Shown: positions 44,155 through 51,379 of the stretch, piece after piece
Layout of the letters: every line of letters begins with the position of its first letter
Position numbering within the stretch: the first letter of the stretch is position 1
NCBI RefSeq assembly: GCF_003590795.1
Contig: NZ_QYUL01000004.1
Span: 495,278-559,277 of the forward strand
Reading direction: 5' to 3'
DNA: 64,000 bases
From: Azospirillum cavernae
GTDB taxonomy: Bacteria > Pseudomonadota > Alphaproteobacteria > Azospirillales > Azospirillaceae
Made by a program: the position numbers and the translations under genes
Notes under the pieces: model-generated
Databases searched by the model: none
The model's input: the letters and a program-made list of their open reading frames with translations, nothing else
Told to the model about the DNA's origin: nothing

Positions 44155-46229
44155 GCACGGATGTGCTGGACGAGGCCACCCGCTGTCTGGCCGTCGGCGA
44201 TCTGAACCGGGCGCGCGGTCTGGCCGAAGGGGTGCTGGCGGTGGCGTCCGGCGAGCCGAGGGCGCTGTTCGTCCTGGGCAGCGCCGCCGCCCTTTCGGGT
44301 TCGCCGGCCGAAGCGATCCCGCTGTTCCGCCGCAGCATCGCCAGCGGCGGCGCCACGCCCGAGCTGCTCCACAATCTGGGTCTGGCCCTCCACCAGACCG
44401 GCGATCTGGTGGAGGCGGAGCGCGGCTTCGTCGCCGCCATCCTGCGCGCCCCCCGCTTCGCCGAGGCCTATCACAGCCTGGGCGTGACCCTTGCGGCTGG
44501 CGGCCGGGGCGAGGACGCCGCCGCCGCCTTCCAGCGTGCCGTGGAGGAGCGGCCGGACTGGGTGGAGGCGTGGTTGAACCTCGCCGCCACCCTCGGCGCG
44601 AACAACCGGCCGCAGGCGGCTTTCGCGGTCTACCGCGACGTGCTGGACCGCCACCCGCACAATCCACGCTTCCAGTTCCTCGCCGGCACCGCCGCGCTGA
44701 CCGCCGATATCCTGGAGGAGGCCGACCGGCTGCTGCGGCAGGCCTTGCTGCGCACCCCGCGCGACCCCGGCATCCTGAACAATCTGGGCCTCGCGCTGAA
44801 CCGGATGGGCCGGATCGGCGAGTCCGTCCACATGTTCCGTCAGGCGATCACGATCCGGGCGGATTATGCCGAGGCCTGGTTCGGGCTGGCCGCCGCGCTG
44901 GACGCGCAGGGGGATTCCCAAGCGGCGCTGGAGGCGTATCGCACGGCGGCGGACCTGCGCCCCGACGATCCCGGCAACGACAGCAACCGGCTGATGATGC
45001 TCAACTACCGCGCGGAGCTGTCGGCCGCTGCGCTGTTCGGCGCCCATCGCGACTGGGGGCGCCGGACGGAGGCCAGAGTGGCCGCCACGGTTCCGGTCGC
45101 GGCGGCCACCCCGCAGCGGTCGCCGCTGGACGGACGCCGGTTGCGGATTGGCTACGTGTCGCCGGATTTCCGTCTGCATTCGGTGGCGATGTTCCTGCTG
45201 CCGCTGCTGGAGGCCCATGACCGCAGCCAAGTCGAGCTGTTCGCCTATTCCAACGTAGAGACGCCGGATGCCGTCACCGACCATGTCCGGCGATCGGTCG
45301 ATTGGTGGCGGGACTGCCGCCATCTCTCGGACGACGAGCTGGCCGCGCGGATCAGGGCCGACGCCATCGACCTGCTGGTCGACCTCACCGGCCACACCGC
45401 GCGCAACCGGCTGGAGGTCTTCGCGCGCAAACCGGCGCCGGTGCAGGTTTCATGGCTCGGCTATCCGGCGACCACCGGGCTGGCGACGATCGACGCCCGT
45501 TTCACCGACGCCGTCGCCGACCCGCCGGGAGCCAGCGACGGCCATCACAGCGAGCGTCTGGTCAGGCTCGACGGTGGTTTTCTGTGCTACCGCCCGCTCA
45601 GCCCGGCGCCGGACCCGGCGGCGCCCCCTTGCCTGACGAACGGCTTCGTCACCTTCGGCTCCTTCAACACGCTGAACAAGCTGACCCCGGCGGTCGCCGC
45701 CCTGTGGGCGCGGGTCCTGAACGCCATCCCGGAGAGCCGTCTGCTGCTGAAGGCCGGCCCGCTGGCCGACTCCAGCGTCCGCAAGCGTCTGCACGCGCTG
45801 TTCGCCGCCCATGGGCTGGAACCCGGCCGGGTGGTTCTGCGGGCGCGGCTTCCCGACAACAACGGCCACCTCAACGCCTACGGTCTGATGGACGTGGCGC
45901 TCGACCCGTTTCCCTACAACGGGACGACGACCAGCTGCGAGGCGCTGTGGATGGGCGTTCCGCTGCTGACCCTGCCCGGCGACCGCCATGCCGCGCGTGT
46001 CGGGGCCTCGCTGCTCACCGTGATCGGCCGGCCCGACCTGATCGCTGCGGACGAGGAGGATTTCGTCCGCAAGGCCATCGCACTGGCCGCCGATCCCCGC
46101 AGGCTCGCCGACGACCGCAAGAGCCTGCGCCCGACGATGCGGAACGCGCGCCTGTGCAACGCGCCCGCCTTTGCGCGCGAATTTGAACGCGCCTGCTTCG
46201 CGCTGGCCCAGCGCGTCCCGCTCCGGTAA
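44151..46229 (+). CDS. TPR plus OGT/SPINDLY-type protein glycosyltransferase (GT41-like)
   Basis: 692 residues. TPR units occupy about 1-290. The rest is the O-GlcNAc-transferase/SPINDLY C-terminal domain: IGYVSPDFRLHSVAMFLLP, LLVDLTGHTARNRLEVFARK, PVQVSWLGYPATTGLATID, FGSFNTLNKLTP and DPFPYNGTTTSCEALWMGVP. GT41 also contains the HMW1C-type N-glycosyltransferases that modify TPS adhesins. The ATG at 44151 is chosen by overlap with the upstream stop; an open frame further upstream is spurious. Fourth gene of the tpsA operon and its likely last. Confidence 0.92.
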   Translation: MSTDVLDEATRCLAVGDLNRARGLAEGVLAVASGEPRALFVLGSAAALSGSPAEAIPLFRRSIASGGATPELLHNLGLALHQTGDLVEAERGFVAAILRAPRFAEAYHSLGVTLAAGGRGEDAAAAFQRAVEERPDWVEAWLNLAATLGANNRPQAAFAVYRDVLDRHPHNPRFQFLAGTAALTADILEEADRLLRQALLRTPRDPGILNNLGLALNRMGRIGESVHMFRQAITIRADYAEAWFGLAAALDAQGDSQAALEAYRTAADLRPDDPGNDSNRLMMLNYRAELSAAALFGAHRDWGRRTEARVAATVPVAAATPQRSPLDGRRLRIGYVSPDFRLHSVAMFLLPLLEAHDRSQVELFAYSNVETPDAVTDHVRRSVDWWRDCRHLSDDELAARIRADAIDLLVDLTGHTARNRLEVFARKPAPVQVSWLGYPATTGLATIDARFTDAVADPPGASDGHHSERLVRLDGGFLCYRPLSPAPDPAAPPCLTNGFVTFGSFNTLNKLTPAVAALWARVLNAIPESRLLLKAGPLADSSVRKRLHALFAAHGLEPGRVVLRARLPDNNGHLNAYGLMDVALDPFPYNGTTTSCEALWMGVPLLTLPGDRHAARVGASLLTVIGRPDLIAADEEDFVRKAIALAADPRRLADDRKSLRPTMRNARLCNAPAFAREFERACFALAQRVPLR

Positions 46230-46352
46230 CAGCCGCGCAACAGGGGAAGCGGCCCGCTGGTCGAGCGTGGTTTGGCGGGGCAGGGTGTTGGTGGAGTTGC
46301 CCTGGAAAAGTGGAGAGCCTTTTGAGACAACAAGGCGGATCAGGAGGCCACC

Positions 46353-46643
46353 ATGAGCACACCCAAACAGCGGAAAGTTACGGAAGAGTTCAAGCGTGAA
46401 GCGGTGCGGCTGACCGAGACGAGCGGTCGGACTGTGGCGCAGGTCGCCAGTGATCTGGGGATCGGCAAATCGACGCTGACGCGGTGGAAAACCCAATTCA
46501 AAGAAGCCGATATTCTGTCTGGTCCTCACGACGACGTGCAAAAAGAACTGACGCGACTTCGGCTTGAAAATAAAATTCTCCGTCAGGAACGAGATTTCTT
46601 AAAAAACGCGGCGGCCTTCTTCGCCAAGGAAACAAGTCGATGA
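46353..46643 (+). CDS. IS3-family transposase OrfA
   Basis: 96-residue helix-turn-helix protein: KRKVTEEFKREAVRLTE-type start (here QRKVTEEFKREAVRLTETSG), ASDLGIGKSTLTRWKTQF, and a leucine-zipper tail LTRLRLENKILRQERDFLKN. Intact length for the family. orfB starts in an ATGA overlap at 46640. Confidence 0.9.
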   Translation: MSTPKQRKVTEEFKREAVRLTETSGRTVAQVASDLGIGKSTLTRWKTQFKEADILSGPHDDVQKELTRLRLENKILRQERDFLKNAAAFFAKETSR

Positions 46644-47494
46644 TTTATGAAGCCATCGACGCGAAGAAGGCTGAAACACCCGTCCATTGCGGTTGCCGTC
46701 TTTTTTGGGGTGAGCATGAGCGGATATTATGCCTGGAAACGTCGCCAGCCCAGTCGTCGTCAATACGACGACATGATCTTGCTCGCTCATGTCCGAAACC
46801 ATTTTGCTCTATCGCATGAAACCTACGGATCCCCCCGAATGCATGCTGAGTTGAAGGCTGACGGTGTGAGCGGCGGTCGCCATCGGATCGCCCGCCTGAT
46901 GCGGGACAACGGCATGAAAGCGCTGCAAAAAAGACGATACAAGAAGACGACCGACAGCGACCATGTGGGCTTGGTCGCGCCGAATGTTCTGGATCAGGAT
47001 TTCAGCGCCGACGCGCCGAACCAAAAATGGGGAGCCGACATCTCCTACATTTGGACGGTCGAAGGCTGGCTGTATCTCGCCATCGTGGTGGATCTGCATT
47101 CCCGCCGAATCATCGGTTGGGCCACGAGCGACCGAATGAAGAAAGATTTGGCGATGAGGGCGCTGCGAAGAGCCATCGCTTTGCGCAGCCCCCGAAGGAC
47201 GTTATCCATCACTCGGATCGTGGAAGCCAATATTGCTCAGCAGATTATCAGAAAATACTGAAAGATGGCGGCTTTGTCCTATCAATGAGCGGAAAGGGGA
47301 ATTGCTACGACAACGCCATGGTTGAAACGGTGTTCAAGACGCTGAAGGCTGAACTTATCTGGAGAACAATTTTTCTTTCCAGATCAGCGGCCAAAATCGC
47401 CATTGGATGCTACATCGACGGGTTCTATAATCCTGTGCGGCGACATTCGGCGCTCAGTTACAAAAGCCCATGCGATTTCGAGGCTGCGGCATAG
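46640..47494 (+). pseudogene. IS3-family transposase OrfB, two frameshifts
   Basis: DDE integrase-type OrfB. The natural frame opens MIYEAIDAKKAETPV at 46640, shifts near 46675 to IAVAVFFGVSMSGYYAWKRR, and shifts again near 47190 before HHSDRGSQYCSADYQKILKD. First Asp (WGADISYIW), second Asp (HHSDRGSQY) and Glu (MVETVFKTLKAE) are all visible, but in different frames, so the element is likely dead. Confidence 0.85.
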
Positions 47495-47537
47495 CCCAAA
47501 GCCAAAGGCTCTCCACTTTTCCAGGGCAACTCCAAAC

Positions 47538-47660
47538 GTCTCAAGGGCGAGATCAAGCGACGCACCGAGGTTGTCGGCATATTCCGCTTGGCTCATGGTC
47601 GCAAGCGTCAAACTGCTTTCCAGGAAAATCGCCAGGGCTTGATCCAACCATTCCGATTCT
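47538..47660 (+). pseudogene. Possible IS256-type transposase C-terminal remnant
   Basis: Frame reading RLKGEIKRRTEVVGIF, then about 25 codons to a stop at about 47660. That phrase is typical of IS256-family C-termini. Only about 40 codons remain. From 47661 to 47894 no gene is recognised; an AT-rich patch at 47714-47740 could hold the promoter of the peptide genes. Confidence 0.4.
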
Positions 47661-47894
47661 GAGTCGGACTCTCATGATGAACCACAGGAAACGCACCCTG
47701 TTTCATTGGTGGAATTTCTTAAAATATTTCATCCCTTTAATTGCAGCAAGAAGCGCCGCCGGTGTCTCTCCGTCGCTTTGAGACGCCAGGGCAAGTTTTT
47801 GGGACGCGGCGACAGGCCGCAGATCGCGCGGGCCGATAAGCTGCCCGCAAGCATCACCCCCCAAGCGCCGTACAACGCCCAACTGGAGCGCCGC

Positions 47895-48158
47895 ATGAGC
47901 CAGAGCGAAATTGAGCGGCTCCTCGCCGCCGTGACGTCCACGCCGGATCTGATCGCCTCCTATCACACCGCCGCCGATGCGGCGGAACTGGCGCAGCGTC
48001 TGCGGGCCGACGGCTACGACATCTCCGAGGCCGACATCATCGGTCGGCTCGCCGATGGCGCCGATGGCGCCGAACTGTCCGACGAGGATCTCGACGGCGT
48101 CGCTGGCGGCTCCCGCGTGCGCTCGATGCGGGAGATCATCCGATGGAGTTTCAACTGA
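47895..48158 (+). CDS. Nif11-type leader precursor peptide 1
   Basis: 87-residue precursor. The leader MSQSEIERLLAAVTSTPDL... has the Nif11-family layout: amphipathic helix, then ELAQRLRADGYDISEAD, then the exit motif ELSDEDLDGVAGG. Cleavage after GG would free a short cationic core, SRVRSMREIIRWSFN (net positive, one Trp, no Cys). GGAG lies seven bases before the ATG; the longer upstream frame is rejected. First gene of the peptide array feeding the NHLM exporter at 50131-56444. Confidence 0.88.
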   Translation: MSQSEIERLLAAVTSTPDLIASYHTAADAAELAQRLRADGYDISEADIIGRLADGADGAELSDEDLDGVAGGSRVRSMREIIRWSFN

Positions 48159-48771
48159 CCTCCGCAATCCACCAACAGGAATGCGGCGGTTCCTGTCCGG
48201 CGGAATCGATCTCCTGATCCTCCCTGAGCGCCGACCGCTCTCGACGTTCCCAACCGACAAGGATCCCGAACCATGAGCCAAACGGAATTCCAGCGTTTCG
48301 TGACAGCGATGCAGGCGACGCCTGCCCTGGCCGAAACCTACAACACGGCCGCCACGCCAGCGGATCTGGCAGGCCGTTTGCGGGCCGACGGCTATGACGT
48401 CACCGAGGCCGACATCACCGACCAGGCCGCCGATGGCGCCGAACTGTCCGACGAGGATCTCGACGGCGTCGCCGGCGGCGCGCGCTGGCGGCCTCTGTTC
48501 CGCATAAGGGACTGACCTCCACAATCAGCCGACAGGAATGCGGCGGTTCCTGTCCGGCGGAATCGATCTCCTGATCCTCCCTGAGCGCCGACCGCTCTCT
48601 CGACGTTCCCAACCGACAAGGATCCCGAACCATGAGCCAAACGGAATTCCAGCGTTTCGTGACAGCGATGCAGGCGACGCCTGCCCTGGCCGAAACCTAC
48701 AGCACGGCCGCCACGCCAGCGGATCTGGCAGGCCGTCTGCGGGCCGACGGCTATGACGTTACCGAGGCCGA
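48155..48771 (+). repeat. Direct repeat of about 258 bp covering spacer plus leader of peptide genes 2 and 3
   Basis: Copy one about 48155-48412, copy two about 48511-48771. They are identical apart from a few substitutions and a CT dinucleotide gain in the spacer. The repeat starts at the stop codon of the preceding gene and ends inside the leader, just before the core sequence, so only the leader unit was copied. Confidence 0.85.
48273..48515 (+). CDS. Nif11-type leader precursor peptide 2
   Basis: 80 residues. Leader MSQTEFQRFVTAMQATPALA with ELSDEDLDGVAGG at the cleavage site. Predicted core ARWRPLFRIRD, only 11 residues, strongly basic, no Cys, Ser or Thr. AAGGA precedes the ATG. The leader and the 115 bases before it are nearly identical to those of peptide 3, so the two genes are recent duplicates that differ in the core. 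Confidence 0.88.
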   Translation: MSQTEFQRFVTAMQATPALAETYNTAATPADLAGRLRADGYDVTEADITDQAADGAELSDEDLDGVAGGARWRPLFRIRD

Positions 48772-48907
48772 GGTGCAGGACGGATTGCGCCAGGCTGCGG
48801 CGTCCACTGGGGAGTTGTCCGACGAACAGCTCGACGGCGTCGCCGGAGGCTTCCTGCCCCCCGGCTTCTATGAGTCGCTCAGGGCTGCGCTGTCGCGCAG
48901 GTTATGA
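48632..48907 (+). CDS. Nif11-type leader precursor peptide 3
   Basis: 91 residues. The leader is almost the same as in peptide 2 up to GYDVTEAE, then differs (VQDGLRQAAASTGELSDEQL), ending DGVAGG. Predicted core FLPPGFYESLRAALSRRL, 18 residues, cationic and able to form an amphipathic helix, no Cys. Its 3' end lies in a 34-bp tandem duplication that sets the final residues and stop. Confidence 0.87.
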   Translation: MSQTEFQRFVTAMQATPALAETYSTAATPADLAGRLRADGYDVTEAEVQDGLRQAAASTGELSDEQLDGVAGGFLPPGFYESLRAALSRRL

Positions 48908-48936
48908 GTCGCTCAGGGCTTCGCTGTCGCGCAGGT
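48869..48936 (+). repeat. 34-bp tandem duplication at the end of peptide gene 3
   Basis: Two copies (48869-48902 and 48903-48936) differing at one base. As 34 is not a multiple of three, the second copy is out of frame and supplies the stop codon at 48905-48907. Without it the core would continue into another C-terminus. Confidence 0.85.
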
Positions 48937-48993
48937 ATAGCGGTGAGTCCCCCCTCCCGGGAACCAGCCCGTCATAACTGGAAGGACCCCATC

Positions 48994-49323
48994 ATGAGCG
49001 GATCCGGGCTTGAGCGTTTCGCCGCCGCGATACAGGCGGCGCCATCGCTGCTCGACGCCTACAAGGACGCGACGACCCCGGCGGAGCTTGCCGCCCTGCT
49101 GCGCCGCGACGGTTACGACGTCACCGACACCGAGATCGCGGCGGCGGCGGAGCAGGGACGCGACCTGTCCGACGATCAGCTCGATCAGGTCACGGGCGGA
49201 TCGATCGGCGTGATCCTGGGCGGGCTGATCGCGGTCGGGGCGGTGGCGACGCTGGGCGCCGTCGCGGTGCTCGGCATCGTCAGCCGCGTTCGCGGCGAGA
49301 CCCCCGGCAAGATCCCGAGCTGA
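48994..49323 (+). CDS. Nif11-type leader precursor peptide 4 (hydrophobic core)
   Basis: 109 residues. Leader MSGSGLERFAAAIQAAPSLL, AELAALLRRDGYDVTDTE and the cleavage motif DLSDDQLDQVTGG. The core of about 42 residues begins SIGVILGGLIAVGAVATLGA and ends in a charged tail (VRGETPGKIPS). It is Gly/Ala/Val/Ile-rich, one membrane-spanning helix long and free of Cys, like pore-forming class II or circular bacteriocins. AAGGA precedes the ATG at 48994; the upstream frame is rejected. Confidence 0.87.
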   Translation: MSGSGLERFAAAIQAAPSLLDAYKDATTPAELAALLRRDGYDVTDTEIAAAAEQGRDLSDDQLDQVTGGSIGVILGGLIAVGAVATLGAVAVLGIVSRVRGETPGKIPS

Positions 49324-49343
49324 CGCGCGGGGGAGGGACGGGG

Positions 49344-49535
49344 TTGAGCCGCAGCGAACTCCAGAGATTCGCCGAGGAGGCCGGAAAGGCCCCCGTGCCG
49401 CTCGACCGCTATGGCGGCATGGCGACCGTGGTCGCCATCGGCGTCGGCCTGCGCCTCGCCCTGCCCAGGCCGTCGCCGCTGGTCGGCCGCGCCAACCTCG
49501 ACGCGATCTTCGCGCATATGCGCAAACAATTGTGA
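49344..49535 (+). CDS. Short Nif11-leader relative, leader shortened
   Basis: 63 residues from a TTG start after GGGAGGGACGGGG. The N-terminus MSRSELQRFAEEAGKAPVPL copies the first helix of the Nif11 leaders, but the middle and the LSDE-LD segment are missing; a GG follows at residues 24-25, then a hydrophobic stretch (MATVVAIGVGLRLAL) and a basic end (MRKQL). It may be a degenerate precursor or one with a minimal leader. Confidence 0.55.
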   Translation: MSRSELQRFAEEAGKAPVPLDRYGGMATVVAIGVGLRLALPRPSPLVGRANLDAIFAHMRKQL

Positions 49536-49554
49536 AAAACCGGGAGGATCTGGG

Positions 49555-49896
49555 ATGAGTCAGGCTGAAGTGGACCGTTTCACCGCCGCTGTGGAAGCGA
49601 CGCCGTCGTTGCTGGCGCCCCACATGGACGTCCGCACTCCCGTCGAGATGGCGGCACGCCTGCAAGCCGCTGGCTACGACATCACGGCGGCGGATGTGGA
49701 GGCCTCGCTTCGCTGCGGGCTGGAGCGCAGCGCGGAGCTGTCCGACGCCGACCTTGATCGGGTGTCGGGCGGCGTTCTGCTGACGGTCGGGATCGGGTTG
49801 GGGGTGGCGGCCTTCTGCGCCATTCCGGCGCTGGTCAGCGGCGCCGTGGCGGTCGGGCTGGTCGCCGCGCAAAAGGCGGGCGTGAAGATCGGCTGA
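49555..49896 (+). CDS. Nif11-type leader precursor peptide 5 (hydrophobic core)
   Basis: 113 residues. Leader MSQAEVDRFTAAVEATPSLL, EMAARLQAAGYDITAADVEA and the cleavage motif ELSDADLDRVSGG. The core of about 40 residues starts VLLTVGIGLGVAAFCAIPAL and ends AAQKAGVKIG; it is a Gly/Ala/Val membrane-seeking helix with one Cys. The leader contains one Cys too. GGGAGG lies eight bases before the ATG. The 3' end is included in the 205-bp tandem duplication that starts at 49872. Confidence 0.88.
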   Translation: MSQAEVDRFTAAVEATPSLLAPHMDVRTPVEMAARLQAAGYDITAADVEASLRCGLERSAELSDADLDRVSGGVLLTVGIGLGVAAFCAIPALVSGAVAVGLVAAQKAGVKIG

Positions 49897-50281
49897 TGGT
49901 TGGAGATCATGTGATCGGTTAGCGCATGTCCCTGTTCCGCAAAAGCGCGCTCGACCGCCTGTCCAGCCCCGAACGGCTCGACACCGTCTTCGTCGCCGCA
50001 TCGCCCGGCTATTGGATCGCCTTTCTTGCCGTCGCCCTGCTGGTCGGCGCCGCAATCGCGTGGTCGGTCGTCGGACAAAGGCGGGCGTGAAGATCGGCTG
50101 ATGGTTGGAGATCATGTGATCGGTTAGCGCATGTCCCTGTTCCGCAAAAGCGCGCTCGACCGCCTGTCCAGCCCCGAACGGCTCGACACCGTCTTCGTCG
50201 CCGCATCGCCCGGCTATTGGATCGCCTTTCTTGCCGTCGCCCTGCTGGTCGGCGCCGCAATCGCGTGGTCGGTCGTCGGAC
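49872..50281 (+). repeat. 205-bp perfect tandem duplication at the peptide/exporter junction
   Basis: Copies at 49872-50076 and 50077-50281 appear identical. Each holds the last 25 bases of peptide gene 5, the spacer and the first 156 bases of the HlyD-like gene. The length is not a multiple of three, so the first copy of the exporter gene is cut short while the second is intact. Confidence 0.92.
49926..50090 (+). pseudogene. Truncated 5' copy of the HlyD-like gene
   Basis: 54 codons: the first 50 equal the start of the gene at 50131 (MSLFRKSALDRLSSPERLD...), then the frame crosses the duplication joint and ends GQRRA and a stop. It would encode only the cytoplasmic start and the membrane anchor. 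It results from the 205-bp duplication. Confidence 0.85.
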
Positions 50282-51378
50282 GGCTGCCGACGCGGGTGGC
50301 GGGCGACGGCATCCTGCTGAGCGCGCGGGGCGAGGTGTTCTCCGCCCCCGCCCGTGGGGCCGGCTCGCTGCTGGAGTTCAAGGTGCAGCCCGGCCAGCGG
50401 GTGACGGCGGGCCAAGCGCTGGCGGTGATCGACCAGACCCTGACCCGCCGCCGCCGCGACGGGGAGGCCGCCACGCTGTCCCTGATGGAGGCCCGCCACA
50501 CAGGTCTGGTCGCCGAGGAGCGCGAGCAGCGCCTCCGCCGCGCCGAGATTCTGGACACCCAGAAGGCGGCGCTGGCGGACCAGCTCCACCGCGCGCAGGA
50601 GCGGAAGCAGGCGGTGCGCATCCAGGCCGCCGACCAGCGCGCCCTGATGGAGCGCGGCTTCACCACCCGCGCCCGCGTCCTCGACATCGAACGGGAGCTG
50701 AACGACCTCGCCGAGCGCATCGACGGGCTGGAGCAGAAATCGCTGTCGCTGGTCTCCGACGAGCTGTCGCGGCAGGCCGATTGGCGGCTGAAGCTTCTCG
50801 ACCACGAGAACGACATCAAGCGCCAGCAGGACAAGCTGAAGACGATGGAGCTGGAACTGCGCGCCAATTCGGCGGTGGAGGCGCCGGTGGACGGCGTCGT
50901 CACCGAACTGGCCGCGTCGCTGGGCGACCTCGTCGCCGCTGGCGCGCCCGTCATCCGCATCGTGCAGGAGGCGGACGCGTTGGACGCGCTGGTCTTCCTG
51001 CCGCCGCTGAAAGCCAAGCAGGTCCGCCCCGGCATGGTGGTGCAGGTCGAACCCGGCGTGGCGAAGAAGGAGGAGTATGGCGCGGTGCTGGGCCGGGTGC
51101 GCACGGTGTCCGACCTGCCAGCCTCGCGCGAGGCGCTGGCCGCCATGCTGCACAACGACGAGCTGGTCCGCCTGTTCATGAAGGACGGGCCGCCGGTGAT
51201 CGTGCGCGCCGATCTGGAAGCCTCGCCGGACGGCGTGTCCGGTCTGCGCTGGCTCGGCGGTCACGGACCCGACTTTCGGATCGAGCCGGGGACGCTGGCC
51301 CGGCTGACCGTGTCGGTGCGCGAACAATCGCCAGCCTCGCTGGTGCTGCCTTTCCTGCGCTCCCTGATCGGGGCGTGA
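50131..51378 (+). CDS. NHLM-type bacteriocin export adaptor (HlyD family)
   Basis: 415-residue inner-membrane and periplasmic adaptor. One TM segment at about 29-50 (YWIAFLAVALLVGAAIAWSVVG shortened), a lipoyl half (GSLLEFKVQPGQRVTAGQAL), a long coiled coil (about 115-235), the second lipoyl half (VEAPVDGVVTELAASLGDLV) and a beta domain. It matches the HlyD component of NHLM (nitrile-hydratase/Nif11-leader) transporters. Two bases separate it from the peptidase/ABC gene. No outer-membrane channel gene is nearby, so a TolC from elsewhere is presumably used. Confidence 0.88.
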   Translation: MSLFRKSALDRLSSPERLDTVFVAASPGYWIAFLAVALLVGAAIAWSVVGRLPTRVAGDGILLSARGEVFSAPARGAGSLLEFKVQPGQRVTAGQALAVIDQTLTRRRRDGEAATLSLMEARHTGLVAEEREQRLRRAEILDTQKAALADQLHRAQERKQAVRIQAADQRALMERGFTTRARVLDIERELNDLAERIDGLEQKSLSLVSDELSRQADWRLKLLDHENDIKRQQDKLKTMELELRANSAVEAPVDGVVTELAASLGDLVAAGAPVIRIVQEADALDALVFLPPLKAKQVRPGMVVQVEPGVAKKEEYGAVLGRVRTVSDLPASREALAAMLHNDELVRLFMKDGPPVIVRADLEASPDGVSGLRWLGGHGPDFRIEPGTLARLTVSVREQSPASLVLPFLRSLIGA

Positions 51379-51379
51379 C

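Larger units (their letters stand above)
46292..47534 (+). mobile_element. IS3-family insertion sequence (decayed)
   Basis: A 1243-bp element with perfect 31-bp inverted repeats (46292-46322 and 47504-47534; outer part tggagttgccctggaaaagt). It contains orfA and a broken orfB. No direct target duplication is seen (TGG on the left, AAC on the right), so one flank may have been rearranged. It separates the glycosyltransferase gene from the peptide-export block. Confidence 0.88.

Noticed and set aside
47703..48524. A 273-codon minus-strand frame over the first peptide genes
   Set aside because: It repeats itself only because the leader genes are duplicated; it is antisense to clear Nif11 leaders with ribosome sites.
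47895..49896. Lanthipeptide or thiopeptide precursors
   Set aside because: Cores contain almost no Cys and few Ser/Thr, and no synthetase, dehydratase or YcaO gene lies nearby.
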